Positions 1-6,882 are shown, numbered from the stretch's first letter. The stretch: DNA of 7,223 nt from Melioribacteraceae bacterium (GCA_023230485.1 JALNXG010000110.1:1-7223); one strand, 5' to 3'. Notes: a model not told the origin generated them from the sequence alone. Made by a program: numbers and translations.

Positions 1-29
1 ATTCTATTTTCTTGAACTTTTAATCTCAT
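1..29 (-). CDS. rpoC: RNA polymerase subunit beta' (N-terminal fragment, continues off the left edge)
   Basis: Only nine full codons are visible, reading MRLKVQENR. An ATG at 29-27 is preceded by a strong SD site, AAGGAGA at 41-35, with a 5-base spacer. The frame stays open to the window edge. It begins 27 bases after the rpoB stop codon, which is where rpoC lies in almost all bacteria. The basic, polar start resembles the short tail that precedes the first conserved block of beta' in the FCB group. The product would be the catalytic beta' subunit, which pairs with the beta subunit encoded just upstream. The identity rests mostly on gene order, because too little sequence is visible for a domain match. 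The SD site and start codon themselves are seen directly. Confidence 0.8.
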
Positions 30-56
30 AAGAGTCTCCTTAAGACTAACTTTTAA

Positions 57-3000
57 CTAGTTAATTTTGATATCAAGACCGAGACCTTGAAGTTCTTTAA
101 TTAACACATTAAAGGCTTCCGGAATGTTTGGTTCCGAAAGGTTTTCACCTTTAACAATTGCTTCATATGTTTTTGCTCTGCCGGATACATCATCACTTTT
201 TATCGTTAAGATTTCTTGTAAAACGTGAGCTGCACCATAACCTTCAAGAGCCCAAACTTCCATTTCTCCGAATCTCTGACCGCCAAATTGAGCTTTACCA
301 CCTAATGGCTGTTGAGTAATTAGAGAATATGGTCCTATTGACCTTGCATGAATCTTATCATCAACCATGTGCCCGAGTTTAAGCATATATATATAACCGC
401 AAGTTACTTTTTGATGGAATCTTTCACCTGAACGTCCGTCAACTAACCAAGTCTTACTACCTTCATATAACTCAGCTTTTTCGATCCATTCATTTACATC
501 ACTTACTTTAGCACCATCAAAAATTGGTGTTTCAAATTTTACACCTAACTTTTTGCCAACCCAACCGAGGGCTGTTTCATAAAGCTGACCAAGATTCATT
601 CTTGAAGGCACGCCAAGAGGATTTAGTATAATATCAACAGGAGTACCATCTTCATGATAAGGCATATCTTCAACCGGAACAATTTTAGCGACAACACCTT
701 TATTACCATGTCTGCCCGCCATCTTATCGCCAACAGAAAGTTTACGTTTTTTAGCTACATAAACTTTTGCTAATTGAACAATTCCCGGAGGCAATTCATC
801 GCCGCTTTGTATTTTTAATCTCTCTCTCTTAAATTCTTCTTCGATATCGGATAAAATTGTGAAATAATTAGAATATAAGGTCTTTATCAAATCACTAAAT
901 TGCTTTTTATCAAACCAATCTTGCGTGTAATCTAACTTAGTAACGTCTTCAATAGCTGAAAAAGTATTATCTTTTAATGAAGTACCGCTTCTGAAAACAA
1001 CAGAACCATCTAAATCACGAATACCAGTAGTAGTTTTACCACTAGCAATTTTTGTTAATTTAGTAACAAGTTTAGCATAGTGATTTTCTTTTTTGCTATT
1101 ATAACTGTCTTCCAAGTTATCAAAAAGTTTTTTCTCAATTTTCTTAGAATCAATATCTTTTTTCTTACGACTAAATAAACGGGTTTTAATAACCGTTCCT
1201 TTTAATCCCGGAGGTGCCTTTAAAGAAGCATCTTTAACGTCACCGGCTTTATCTCCGAATATCGCTTTTAGAAGTTTCTCTTCGGGTGTCGGATCAGTTT
1301 CTCCCTTAGGAGTAATTTTTCCGATTAGTATATCCCCTTCTTTTACTTCTGCACCTTCTCTTACAATACCATATTCATCTAAGTCTTTTGTAGCTTCTTC
1401 ACTTACATTCGGAATATCACGGGTTAATTCTTCTTCGCCACGTTTTGTTTCTCTTACTTGCAACTCAAATTCTTCAATATGAATAGAAGTAAATACGTCA
1501 TTAGCAGCAATTCTTTCACTAATAACGATAGCATCCTCAAAGTTATAACCTCTCCAAGGCATGAAAGCAACCATTACGTTTCTTCCAAGTGCTAATTCGC
1601 CTTTATCGATTGCAGGTCCATCGGCTAATACTTCACCTTTTTTAACTCTTTGACCAGTTTTAACAATCGGTTTCTGATTAAAACAAGTCTCTTGGTTAGT
1701 GCCTGAGAATTTGGTTAATATAAACTCTTCCCTTCTATCATCATCAAAACTAACTAAAGCATCATCGCTTTCAGGATCAGAATCGTATTTTACAATTACT
1801 CTTTTTGCATCAGAAAATTCAACTAAGCCATTTTCAGCAGCAATAACAACTGATCTCGAATCACGTGCAATCTTTACTTCCATACCCGTACCAACAATAG
1901 GAGCTTCAGGCACTAAAAGTGGAACAGCTTGACGCTGCATGTTTGAACCCATGAGTGCTCTATTCGCATCATCATGCTCAAGGAATGGAATTAATGCCGC
2001 AGCTGCACTTACAATCTGTGCCGGAGCTACATCCATATAATGAACTTCTGATGGAGGAACAATTGGAAATTCACCTGTATGACGGCATTTTACTCTATCT
2101 AATACATAATTACCTTGATCTGTAATTGGTGCATTCGCCTGTGCAATTGTAAATTCATCTTCTTGATCTGCACTTAAATAATCTATACTATTAGATACTT
2201 TGCCATCTTTAACTTTTCTATATGGTGTTTCAAGGAATCCATATTGATTCACTTTTGCATATATCGTTAGTGAAGAAATTAAACCGATATTCGGACCTTC
2301 GGGAGTTTCAATAGGGCATAATCTGCCATAATGCGAATGGTGAACGTCACGAACTTCAAAACCGGCTCTCTCTCTTGTAAGACCGCCTGGTCCTAAAGCA
2401 GAAATTCTTCTTTTATGTGTTAATTCGGAAAGTGGATTTGTTTGATCCATGAATTGCGATAATTGATTTGTGCCGAAGAATCCATTAATTACACTTGTAA
2501 TAGTACGTGCATTTACTAAATCTTGTGGCTGCATGTTTTCGTTATCACGCATATTCATGCGCTCTTTTATAGTACGAGACATTCTTGCTAATCCAACATT
2601 ATATTGCTGTTGAAGTTGTTCGCCTACTGTTCTTACTCTTCTATTTCCAAGGTGATCAATATCATCAACGTTTACATTACCATTTTTTAATTTGATAATG
2701 TTATTCATAATTGCAATAATATCTTCTATCGTAAGTACTTTTACTGATTCAGGAATGTTTAATCCTAATTTATCATTCATCCTAAAACGACCAACTTCGC
2801 CTAGGTCATATCTTTTTTCGTTAAAGAATAATTTTTCAATTAATCCATAAGCGGTTTCAATATCAGGAGCTTCGCTGGTTCTTAATTGTCTATATATTAC
2901 AAACAAAGCTTCTTCTTTAGAAGTTGATGTATCCTTGTGTAACGTATTAATTATTAAATCTTGTTCGTAACTTGTTTCTTCATTAATCAATTTTACTTTA

Positions 3001-3836
3001 GCTAAAGTGGAAGCTTTGATATTATCAATAACTTCTTCGGTTAGTTCGCCATCTTTAGAAACATAGATTTCACCTGTCTCAAGATCAATTACGTCTTCAG
3101 CAGAAATTCTGCCGGAATGAGTATCGCTACTCAATTGCTTAACAGCAACTTCATCAATTAAATCGAAAAGACGAAGAATTGATTCATCAGTTTCGTATCC
3201 AAGAGCTCGTAACAAGGTAGTAGATGGGAATTTCTTTTTACGATCTACATATACATATAGTATATTATTAATATCGGTAGCAAATTCTACCCATGAACCT
3301 CTAAAAGGGATAATTCGAGCGGAATATATTGGTGTGCCATTTGGATGCACGGTTTGTGCAAAAGCAACACCCGGAGAGCGATGTAATTGACTTACAATAA
3401 CTCTTTCGGCACCATTAATAATAAATGTACCTCTTCCTGTCATAAAAGGAAGATTGCCGAGATAAACCTCTTGTTCCACTGAATTAACAAATTCGCCGGT
3501 TTCATCGTCTTTAGTAGAAAGACGTAATTTTGCTTTTAATGGAGCCGCAAAAGTAAGACCGCGTTCCTCACATTCAGCAATTGAAAATCTTGGTTTCTCA
3601 ACATAATATTCAAGGAAATCTAAACGAAAGAATTCCTTATTATCGAGAATTGGGAAATTCATTGTAAAAACATTTTGCAGACCGACATCAAGCCTTTTTG
3701 AGGGTGGAGTCTTTAACTGAAGAAATTCTTCAAATGACTCCAACTGAATATTCAATAGATCGGGTACTTTAACTGTTGAGTTAATAGTAGAGAAAGTTAT
3801 TCTATTGTTTACTTTATTGATTTTTGATTTTTCCAA
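57..3836 (-). CDS. rpoB: DNA-directed RNA polymerase subunit beta
   Basis: Beta subunit of the RNA polymerase core. Numbering here is from the TTG start (1259 aa); it is shorter than the roughly 1340 aa of E. coli. The lobe carries GNLPFMTGRGTFIINGAERV near residue 130. The rifampicin pocket lies around 455-481 (QLSQFMDQTNPLSELTHKRR), with the drug-contact positions equivalent to E. coli Q513, D516, S522, H526, R529, S531 and L533 all wild type. The acidic pair in NFEDAI (E767, D768) and the active-site lysines in GDKMAGRHGNKG (K1038, K1046) are present. The C-terminus has GGKAQFGGQRFGEMEVWALE, the clamp-side contact with beta'. A long charged insertion occupies about 885-1005. Start choice: AGGAGG at 3848-3843 sits 6 bases before TTG 3836, giving MEKSKINKVNNRITFS. 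The frame also opens at ATG 3866 (1269 aa), but that codon has no clear SD, touches a hairpin, and would place the SD inside codons 7-8. rpoC follows after 27 bases. Confidence 0.97.
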   Translation of the reverse strand: MEKSKINKVNNRITFSTINSTVKVPDLLNIQLESFEEFLQLKTPPSKRLDVGLQNVFTMNFPILDNKEFFRLDFLEYYVEKPRFSIAECEERGLTFAAPLKAKLRLSTKDDETGEFVNSVEQEVYLGNLPFMTGRGTFIINGAERVIVSQLHRSPGVAFAQTVHPNGTPIYSARIIPFRGSWVEFATDINNILYVYVDRKKKFPSTTLLRALGYETDESILRLFDLIDEVAVKQLSSDTHSGRISAEDVIDLETGEIYVSKDGELTEEVIDNIKASTLAKVKLINEETSYEQDLIINTLHKDTSTSKEEALFVIYRQLRTSEAPDIETAYGLIEKLFFNEKRYDLGEVGRFRMNDKLGLNIPESVKVLTIEDIIAIMNNIIKLKNGNVNVDDIDHLGNRRVRTVGEQLQQQYNVGLARMSRTIKERMNMRDNENMQPQDLVNARTITSVINGFFGTNQLSQFMDQTNPLSELTHKRRISALGPGGLTRERAGFEVRDVHHSHYGRLCPIETPEGPNIGLISSLTIYAKVNQYGFLETPYRKVKDGKVSNSIDYLSADQEDEFTIAQANAPITDQGNYVLDRVKCRHTGEFPIVPPSEVHYMDVAPAQIVSAAAALIPFLEHDDANRALMGSNMQRQAVPLLVPEAPIVGTGMEVKIARDSRSVVIAAENGLVEFSDAKRVIVKYDSDPESDDALVSFDDDRREEFILTKFSGTNQETCFNQKPIVKTGQRVKKGEVLADGPAIDKGELALGRNVMVAFMPWRGYNFEDAIVISERIAANDVFTSIHIEEFELQVRETKRGEEELTRDIPNVSEEATKDLDEYGIVREGAEVKEGDILIGKITPKGETDPTPEEKLLKAIFGDKAGDVKDASLKAPPGLKGTVIKTRLFSRKKKDIDSKKIEKKLFDNLEDSYNSKKENHYAKLVTKLTKIASGKTTTGIRDLDGSVVFRSGTSLKDNTFSAIEDVTKLDYTQDWFDKKQFSDLIKTLYSNYFTILSDIEEEFKRERLKIQSGDELPPGIVQLAKVYVAKKRKLSVGDKMAGRHGNKGVVAKIVPVEDMPYHEDGTPVDIILNPLGVPSRMNLGQLYETALGWVGKKLGVKFETPIFDGAKVSDVNEWIEKAELYEGSKTWLVDGRSGERFHQKVTCGYIYMLKLGHMVDDKIHARSIGPYSLITQQPLGGKAQFGGQRFGEMEVWALEGYGAAHVLQEILTIKSDDVSGRAKTYEAIVKGENLSEPNIPEAFNVLIKELQGLGLDIKIN

Positions 3837-3842
3837 CCCTAA

Positions 3843-3848
3843 CCTCCT
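3843..3848 (-). promoter_or_regulatory. Ribosome binding site that decides the rpoB start
   Basis: A perfect AGGAGG lies 6 bases upstream of TTG 3836. It is the best SD match in the window. Because it lies downstream of the in-frame ATG at 3866, it argues that translation begins at the TTG rather than the ATG. This is seen in the sequence; use of the site is inferred. Confidence 0.7.
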
Positions 3849-3865
3849 AAAAAAACGGGTTAACA

Positions 3866-3922
3866 TCTTTCGTTGGATAAACGAAAGAAAGTGGTAAGAC
3901 GGAGTTCACCCTCTTACCACTT
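3866..3922 (-). promoter_or_regulatory. Tandem hairpins in the rplL-rpoB spacer (attenuator or processing site candidate)
   Basis: Two perfect inverted repeats lie back to back in the transcript. The first pairs AAGTGGTAAGA (3922-3912) with TCTTACCACTT (3899-3889): 11 base pairs around a 12-base loop. It is followed at once by a T-rich but interrupted run (TCTTTCGTTT). The second pairs TCTTTCGTT (3888-3880) with AACGAAAGA (3874-3866): 9 base pairs and a 5-base loop, ending on the A of the ATG at 3866. In E. coli the same spacer holds a partial terminator and an RNase III cleavage site that lower polymerase subunit output relative to L7/L12. By position and shape this is a plausible counterpart. 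The uridine tract is imperfect, so full termination is unlikely. Whether it terminates, is cleaved, or stabilises an mRNA end cannot be told from sequence. Confidence 0.65.
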
Positions 3923-3959
3923 AGTAATTTTTAAAGATATATAGAAGTGTACTGATAAA

Positions 3960-4337
3960 TTATTTAACTTGGACAGTAGCGCCTGATTCTTCTAATTCTT
4001 TTCTAATCTTCTCTGCTTCATCTTTCGAAACAGCTTCTTTAACAGTTTTTGGAGCACCATCAACTAAATCTTTAGCTTCTTTTAAGCCAAGACCCGTATG
4101 AGCTCTAACAACTTTAATAACGTTGATTTTCTTTTCGCCGGCAACTTGAAGAATAACATCAAATTCAGTCTGTTCTTCAACTGGAGCAGCAGCAGCGGCA
4201 GGACCAGCAGCAGCCATCATCATCGGTGCAGCAGCTGTAACGCCAAATTCTTCTTCTAATGCTGTTTTTAATTCAGCAGCTTCGACTAACGTAAGAGCTT
4301 TTATTTTCTCAACAAGTTCAACAATTTTCTCTGACAT
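3960..4337 (-). CDS. rplL: Large ribosomal subunit protein bL12 (L7/L12)
   Basis: Stalk protein, 125 aa, the usual length. Dimers bind the C-terminal helix of L10 and recruit the translational GTPases (EF-Tu, EF-G, IF2, RF3) to the ribosome. Three parts are visible. Residues 1-33 form the dimerisation helices (MSEKIVELVEKIKALTLVEAAEL). Residues 34-55 form a flexible hinge rich in Ala, Met and Pro (TAAAPMMMAAAGPAAAAAP). Residues 56-125 form the globular factor-binding domain, including INVIKVVRAHTGLGLKEAKDLVD. The ATG at 4337 is preceded by AAAGGAG (4353-4347) with a 9-base spacer. The gene starts 34 bases after rplJ stops, as expected for a co-translated stalk pair. The 123-base spacer downstream, up to rpoB, holds tandem hairpins that could set separate levels for stalk and polymerase. 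Confidence 0.98.
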   Translation of the reverse strand: MSEKIVELVEKIKALTLVEAAELKTALEEEFGVTAAAPMMMAAAGPAAAAAPVEEQTEFDVILQVAGEKKINVIKVVRAHTGLGLKEAKDLVDGAPKTVKEAVSKDEAEKIRKELEESGATVQVK

Positions 4338-4371
4338 CTTTTTTTACTCCTTTATTAATTCTAATTCTTTA

Positions 4372-4893
4372 TTATGCAGCTTCTTTTTTGCTAATTTGAT
4401 CGATTACACTTACCAAATCACGCATTACAGCATTTATTGCACCGACGATACCTGAAGCTGGTGCAGAAATACTACTAATAATGCTCGAAACAATTTCCGG
4501 TTTAGATGGCATAGAAGCAATGACATTTAACTGATCCGGTCCGTAGAATCCTGATTCAATATAGCAGCCTTTGAAAGCTAATTTACCGGTTTCATCAAAA
4601 TATTTTTTGATAATTTTTGCAGGTGCAGTTACATTATCACCTACAAAGGCAATACCGATCATACCAACCAACTGATCATTCAATTCTGAATAGCCACCGA
4701 TCTCTGTGAGTACTTTTTTTACTAAAGTATTTTTTAATACTTTATAATTTACTCCTTCCTTTCTGAAATTTACACGCAATTTATTAATGTCTGCGACATT
4801 AATACCGCTGTAATTCGTTAGGAATATACCGGTAGAACTATTAAATAAATCTTTAATCAGTTCGTATTGTTCTACTTTTTTACTTTTTTCCAT
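4372..4893 (-). CDS. rplJ: Large ribosomal subunit protein uL10
   Basis: Base of the ribosomal stalk, 173 aa. The N-terminal domain binds 23S rRNA together with L11, and the C-terminal helix carries L7/L12 dimers. Family features include the opening KSKKVEQYELIKDLFNSSTGIFLTNYSGINV, then INKLRVNFRKEGVNYKVLKNTLVKK (about 36-60), and GIAFVGDNVTAPAKIIKKYF (80-99). The tail, from about residue 146 (ASGIVGAINAVMRDLVSVIDQISKKEAA), is roughly ten residues longer than my recollection of the E. coli tail, which could allow a third L7/L12 dimer. The start is ATG 4893 with GGGAG at 4902-4898 and a short 4-base spacer. In many bacteria the L10-L12 complex represses its own operon by binding the mRNA ahead of rplJ; the 76-base upstream spacer is where such a site would lie. 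Confidence 0.98.
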   Translation of the reverse strand: MEKSKKVEQYELIKDLFNSSTGIFLTNYSGINVADINKLRVNFRKEGVNYKVLKNTLVKKVLTEIGGYSELNDQLVGMIGIAFVGDNVTAPAKIIKKYFDETGKLAFKGCYIESGFYGPDQLNVIASMPSKPEIVSSIISSISAPASGIVGAINAVMRDLVSVIDQISKKEAA

Positions 4894-4969
4894 ACTACTC
4901 CCATAACTATTCTAATTCGGCACAATGGGCTTGAAGCGAATCTATTACTGAGTGCGTAAACTTTATTAA
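4894..4969 (-). promoter_or_regulatory. rplA-rplJ spacer, weak candidate for an L10 autoregulatory leader
   Basis: This 76-base spacer is the second longest in the window and lies where the L10 leader is found in other bacteria. The only pairing I can see is a short GCAC/GTGC stem (4955-4952 with 4923-4920) closing an internal stretch of about 28 bases. I do not recognise the conserved kink-turn core with confidence. The SD of rplJ (GGGAG) lies at its 3' end. No convincing promoter or terminator is visible. The call is positional and tentative. Confidence 0.25.
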
Positions 4970-5665
4970 TTAAACTGTTGCTACTTCATCTTTAGAAATT
5001 CTTAGTCCCGGACCCATGGTCGAAGATAAAAATAAACTTTTTACATATGTCCCCTTCGCTGAAGAAGGTTTCATTTTTATAATTGTATTCAAAAAGGCAT
5101 TAGCGTTATCAACCAACTGCTCAACAGGAAAATCAAGTTTTCCTAAAGAAGTATGAACGATACCAGCTTTTTCAACACGGAACTCAATCTTACCTGCTTT
5201 AACTTCCTTAACAGCTTTAGCAACGTCCATAGTTACAGTGCCGCTCTTAGGATTTGGCATCAAACCCTTAGGACCAAGTACTTTACCTAACTTACCAACT
5301 TCAGCCATTGTATCAGGAGCAGCAATAATAACATCTATATCAGTCCAGCCGCTTTTGATTTTTTCGAGGTATTCTTCATAACCGGCATATTCAGCACCAG
5401 CCTGTAAAGCAGCTTCTGCTAAAGCACCTTTTGCAAGCACCAATACAGTAACTTTTTTACCGGTACCGTGAGGAAGACTTACTGTTCCTCTGATCATCTG
5501 GTCAGCATGCTTAGGATCAACACCTAATTTAATAGCGCAATCTAGTGATTCAGTAAATTTTACTTTAGAAGCTTCTTTCAAAGCTTTTATAGCATCTATT
5601 ACTGTATAATCTTTTAGAACGTCTATTTGTTTTTTTAATGTCTTTGTTCTTTTAGTCTCTTTCAT
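4970..5665 (-). CDS. rplA: Large ribosomal subunit protein uL1
   Basis: L1 forms the mobile protuberance at the ribosomal exit site that helps release deacylated tRNA. In many bacteria it also represses its own operon. From ATG 5665 it is 231 aa, a typical length. Recognisable blocks are FTESLDCAIKLGVDPKHADQMIRGTVSLPHGTGK (about 37-70) and the family signature EVGKLGKVLGPKGLMPNPK at 122-140. The C-terminal RNA-binding domain I part ends in KGTYVKSLFLSSTMGPGLRI. An in-frame TTG at 5671 would add only MK; neither codon has an SD site, and ATG is the simpler choice. The gap after rplK is 30 bases without obvious structure, so translation may depend on coupling to rplK. Confidence 0.97.
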   Translation of the reverse strand: MKETKRTKTLKKQIDVLKDYTVIDAIKALKEASKVKFTESLDCAIKLGVDPKHADQMIRGTVSLPHGTGKKVTVLVLAKGALAEAALQAGAEYAGYEEYLEKIKSGWTDIDVIIAAPDTMAEVGKLGKVLGPKGLMPNPKSGTVTMDVAKAVKEVKAGKIEFRVEKAGIVHTSLGKLDFPVEQLVDNANAFLNTIIKMKPSSAKGTYVKSLFLSSTMGPGLRISKDEVATV

Positions 5666-5695
5666 TTTCAAACCGAGAATTTTCTTAATATAAAA

Positions 5696-6121
5696 TTAGT
5701 CTTCTACTGTAAAGCCCATAGAGCGAGCAGTACCAGCAACCATACTCATAGCATGTTCAACATCGTGAGCATTAAGGTCAGGCATCTTTATCGTTGCTAT
5801 TTCCTGAACTTGAGCTTTGGTTACTTTTGCAACTTTGATTTTATTAGGTTCGGCAGAACCTTTTTGAGTATTAGCTGCCTTCTTTAATAAAATTGCTGCG
5901 GGTGGTGTCTTTGTAATAAAGGTAAATGATTTATCGGAAAAAACCGTAATCACTACCGGAATAATTAGTCCTTGTTTTTCAGAAGTTCTAGCGTTGAATT
6001 GCTTACAGAACTCCATGATATTTACACCTTTTTGACCAAGTGCAGGACCTACCGGAGGAGATGGATTAGCAGCACCCGCTGGTATTTGTAATTTAATATA
6101 ACTGTCAATTTTCTTTGCCAT
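5696..6121 (-). CDS. rplK: Large ribosomal subunit protein uL11
   Basis: L11 binds the GTPase-associated centre of 23S rRNA beside the L10-L12 stalk and takes part in factor-dependent GTP hydrolysis and the stringent response through RelA. At 141 aa it has the usual length. The N-terminal domain starts IDSYIKLQIPAGAANPSPPVGPALGQKGVNIMEFCKQFN in its conserved form (written here only as a family match), with prolines 22-23 that contact thiostrepton-type antibiotics. The C-terminal rRNA-binding domain holds MPDLNAHDVEHAMSMVAG and TARSMGF (113-137). The ATG at 6121 has only a weak AGGT (6131-6128) as SD, with a 6-base spacer. It starts 18 bases after nusG stops, which leaves no room for a separate leader of the kind L1 binds in E. 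coli. Confidence 0.98.
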   Translation of the reverse strand: MAKKIDSYIKLQIPAGAANPSPPVGPALGQKGVNIMEFCKQFNARTSEKQGLIIPVVITVFSDKSFTFITKTPPAAILLKKAANTQKGSAEPNKIKVAKVTKAQVQEIATIKMPDLNAHDVEHAMSMVAGTARSMGFTVED

Positions 6122-6139
6122 GTTACGACCTATTGTAGT

Positions 6140-6673
6140 TTATTTTTCTAATTCTGCTTGAACGAAATCGATTTCCACCGGAGTCTTTCTGCCAAAAATC
6201 GAAACCATTACTTTAATTTTCATTTTCTCTTCATTTACTTCTTGAATGACCCCCGAGAAATTATTGAAAGGACCATCTATAATCTTAACGAAATCACCAG
6301 TCCTAAATATAGTATCAGATCTTTCGGTATCTTCATCTTGGGAAATTCTTCCAACAATTCTTTTCACTTCATCTGGAGGGAGAGGAGCTGTGCTTAAGAA
6401 TCCCATAACGGATTGAGTGTTGGAGATAAAATCTTTTACTTTAGAATCAAGCTCTGCATTAACAAGAATATAACCAGGGAAGAAATTTTTCGTCTTTGTC
6501 TTCTTTTTGCCATCTTTCACTTCAAAAACTTTTTCGGTAGGTACAAGAATATTATAAATCCGAGCACCGAGATCTTCTCTATCCTTTAATTCAGCTTCGA
6601 TTAAAGTTTTGACTTTGTTCTCGTGACCGGAAAAAGTTCTTACAACGTACCATTTACCTTTTTCGTTTTCCAA
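6140..6673 (-). CDS. nusG: Transcription elongation/antitermination factor NusG
   Basis: NusG binds the clamp of RNA polymerase across the DNA channel and links the polymerase to Rho or to ribosomal protein S10. At 177 aa it is close to the E. coli length, with no large insert. The NGN domain covers about 6-115 (KWYVVRTFSGHENKV, VPTEKVFEVKDGKKK, NFFPGYILVNAEL, SVMGFL). The KOW domain covers about 124-177 (FRTGDFVKIIDGPFNNFSG, then VSIFGRKTPVEIDF). The start is a TTG at 6673. No ATG occurs in frame before the conserved KWYVV block, so the TTG is well supported. Its likely SD, AAGGA at 6689-6685, lies inside the end of secE with an 11-base spacer. Only two bases separate it from the secE stop, so coupling with secE is likely. 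Confidence 0.98.
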   Translation of the reverse strand: MENEKGKWYVVRTFSGHENKVKTLIEAELKDREDLGARIYNILVPTEKVFEVKDGKKKTKTKNFFPGYILVNAELDSKVKDFISNTQSVMGFLSTAPLPPDEVKRIVGRISQDEDTERSDTIFRTGDFVKIIDGPFNNFSGVIQEVNEEKMKIKVMVSIFGRKTPVEIDFVQAELEK

Positions 6674-6675
6674 GC

Positions 6676-6858
6676 TTAGAATATTCCTTGTAATAAAGTA
6701 GTGATACCCATGTCAATTACATAGGTAAAAGCTGCAAGAATCAAACAAACTACGATAACAACCATAGTGGATTCTTTCAGCTCGTTTTGTGTAGGCCAAG
6801 TAACTTTTTTCATTTCCTTGACTACATCATTTACAAAATTTTGAATTTTTTCTTTCAT
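6676..6858 (-). CDS. secE: Preprotein translocase subunit SecE
   Basis: Essential small subunit of the SecYEG channel, which it clamps from the side in the cytoplasmic membrane. At 60 aa it is the short, single-helix form common outside gammaproteobacteria (E. coli SecE has three helices). Residues 1-30 are an amphipathic cytoplasmic helix with the family motif EMKKVTWPTQNELKES (15-30). Residues 31-50 form one transmembrane helix (TMVVIVVCLILAAFTYVIDM), followed by a short end. The ATG at 6858 lies 24 bases after the 3' end of tRNA-Trp, and that leader has no SD-like sequence. Placement directly before nusG is the usual order. Confidence 0.97.
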   Translation of the reverse strand: MKEKIQNFVNDVVKEMKKVTWPTQNELKESTMVVIVVCLILAAFTYVIDMGITTLLQGIF

Positions 6859-6882
6859 AATTTCAGTCTAATAGTTTACGAG

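Noticed and set aside
1699..1932. Plus-strand open frame of 77 codons inside rpoB
   Set aside because: It is antisense to a well-conserved part of rpoB, is low-complexity (Ser/Thr-rich), and has no SD or recognisable domain.
3923..3959. Possible promoter ahead of rpoB (TATATA and a TATCTTTA that resembles the Bacteroidota -7 element)
   Set aside because: Such A+T-rich matches are expected by chance here, and no matching upstream element is seen. I do not claim a promoter.
4872..4904. Short out-of-frame ORF (ten codons) starting at an ATG 11 bases before rplJ
   Set aside because: Its ATG overlaps the rplJ SD and it has no SD of its own. It ends inside the first codons of rplJ, so it looks like chance, although a leader peptide cannot be strictly excluded.
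5666..5671. Alternative TTG start for rplA, adding two residues
   Set aside because: There is no SD for either codon, and the ATG at 5665 gives the usual L1 start; the extra MK is not supported.
6158..6397. Plus-strand open frame of 79 codons inside nusG
   Set aside because: It is antisense to conserved NusG sequence; the composition is what reversed A+T-rich coding sequence gives, and there is no supporting signal.
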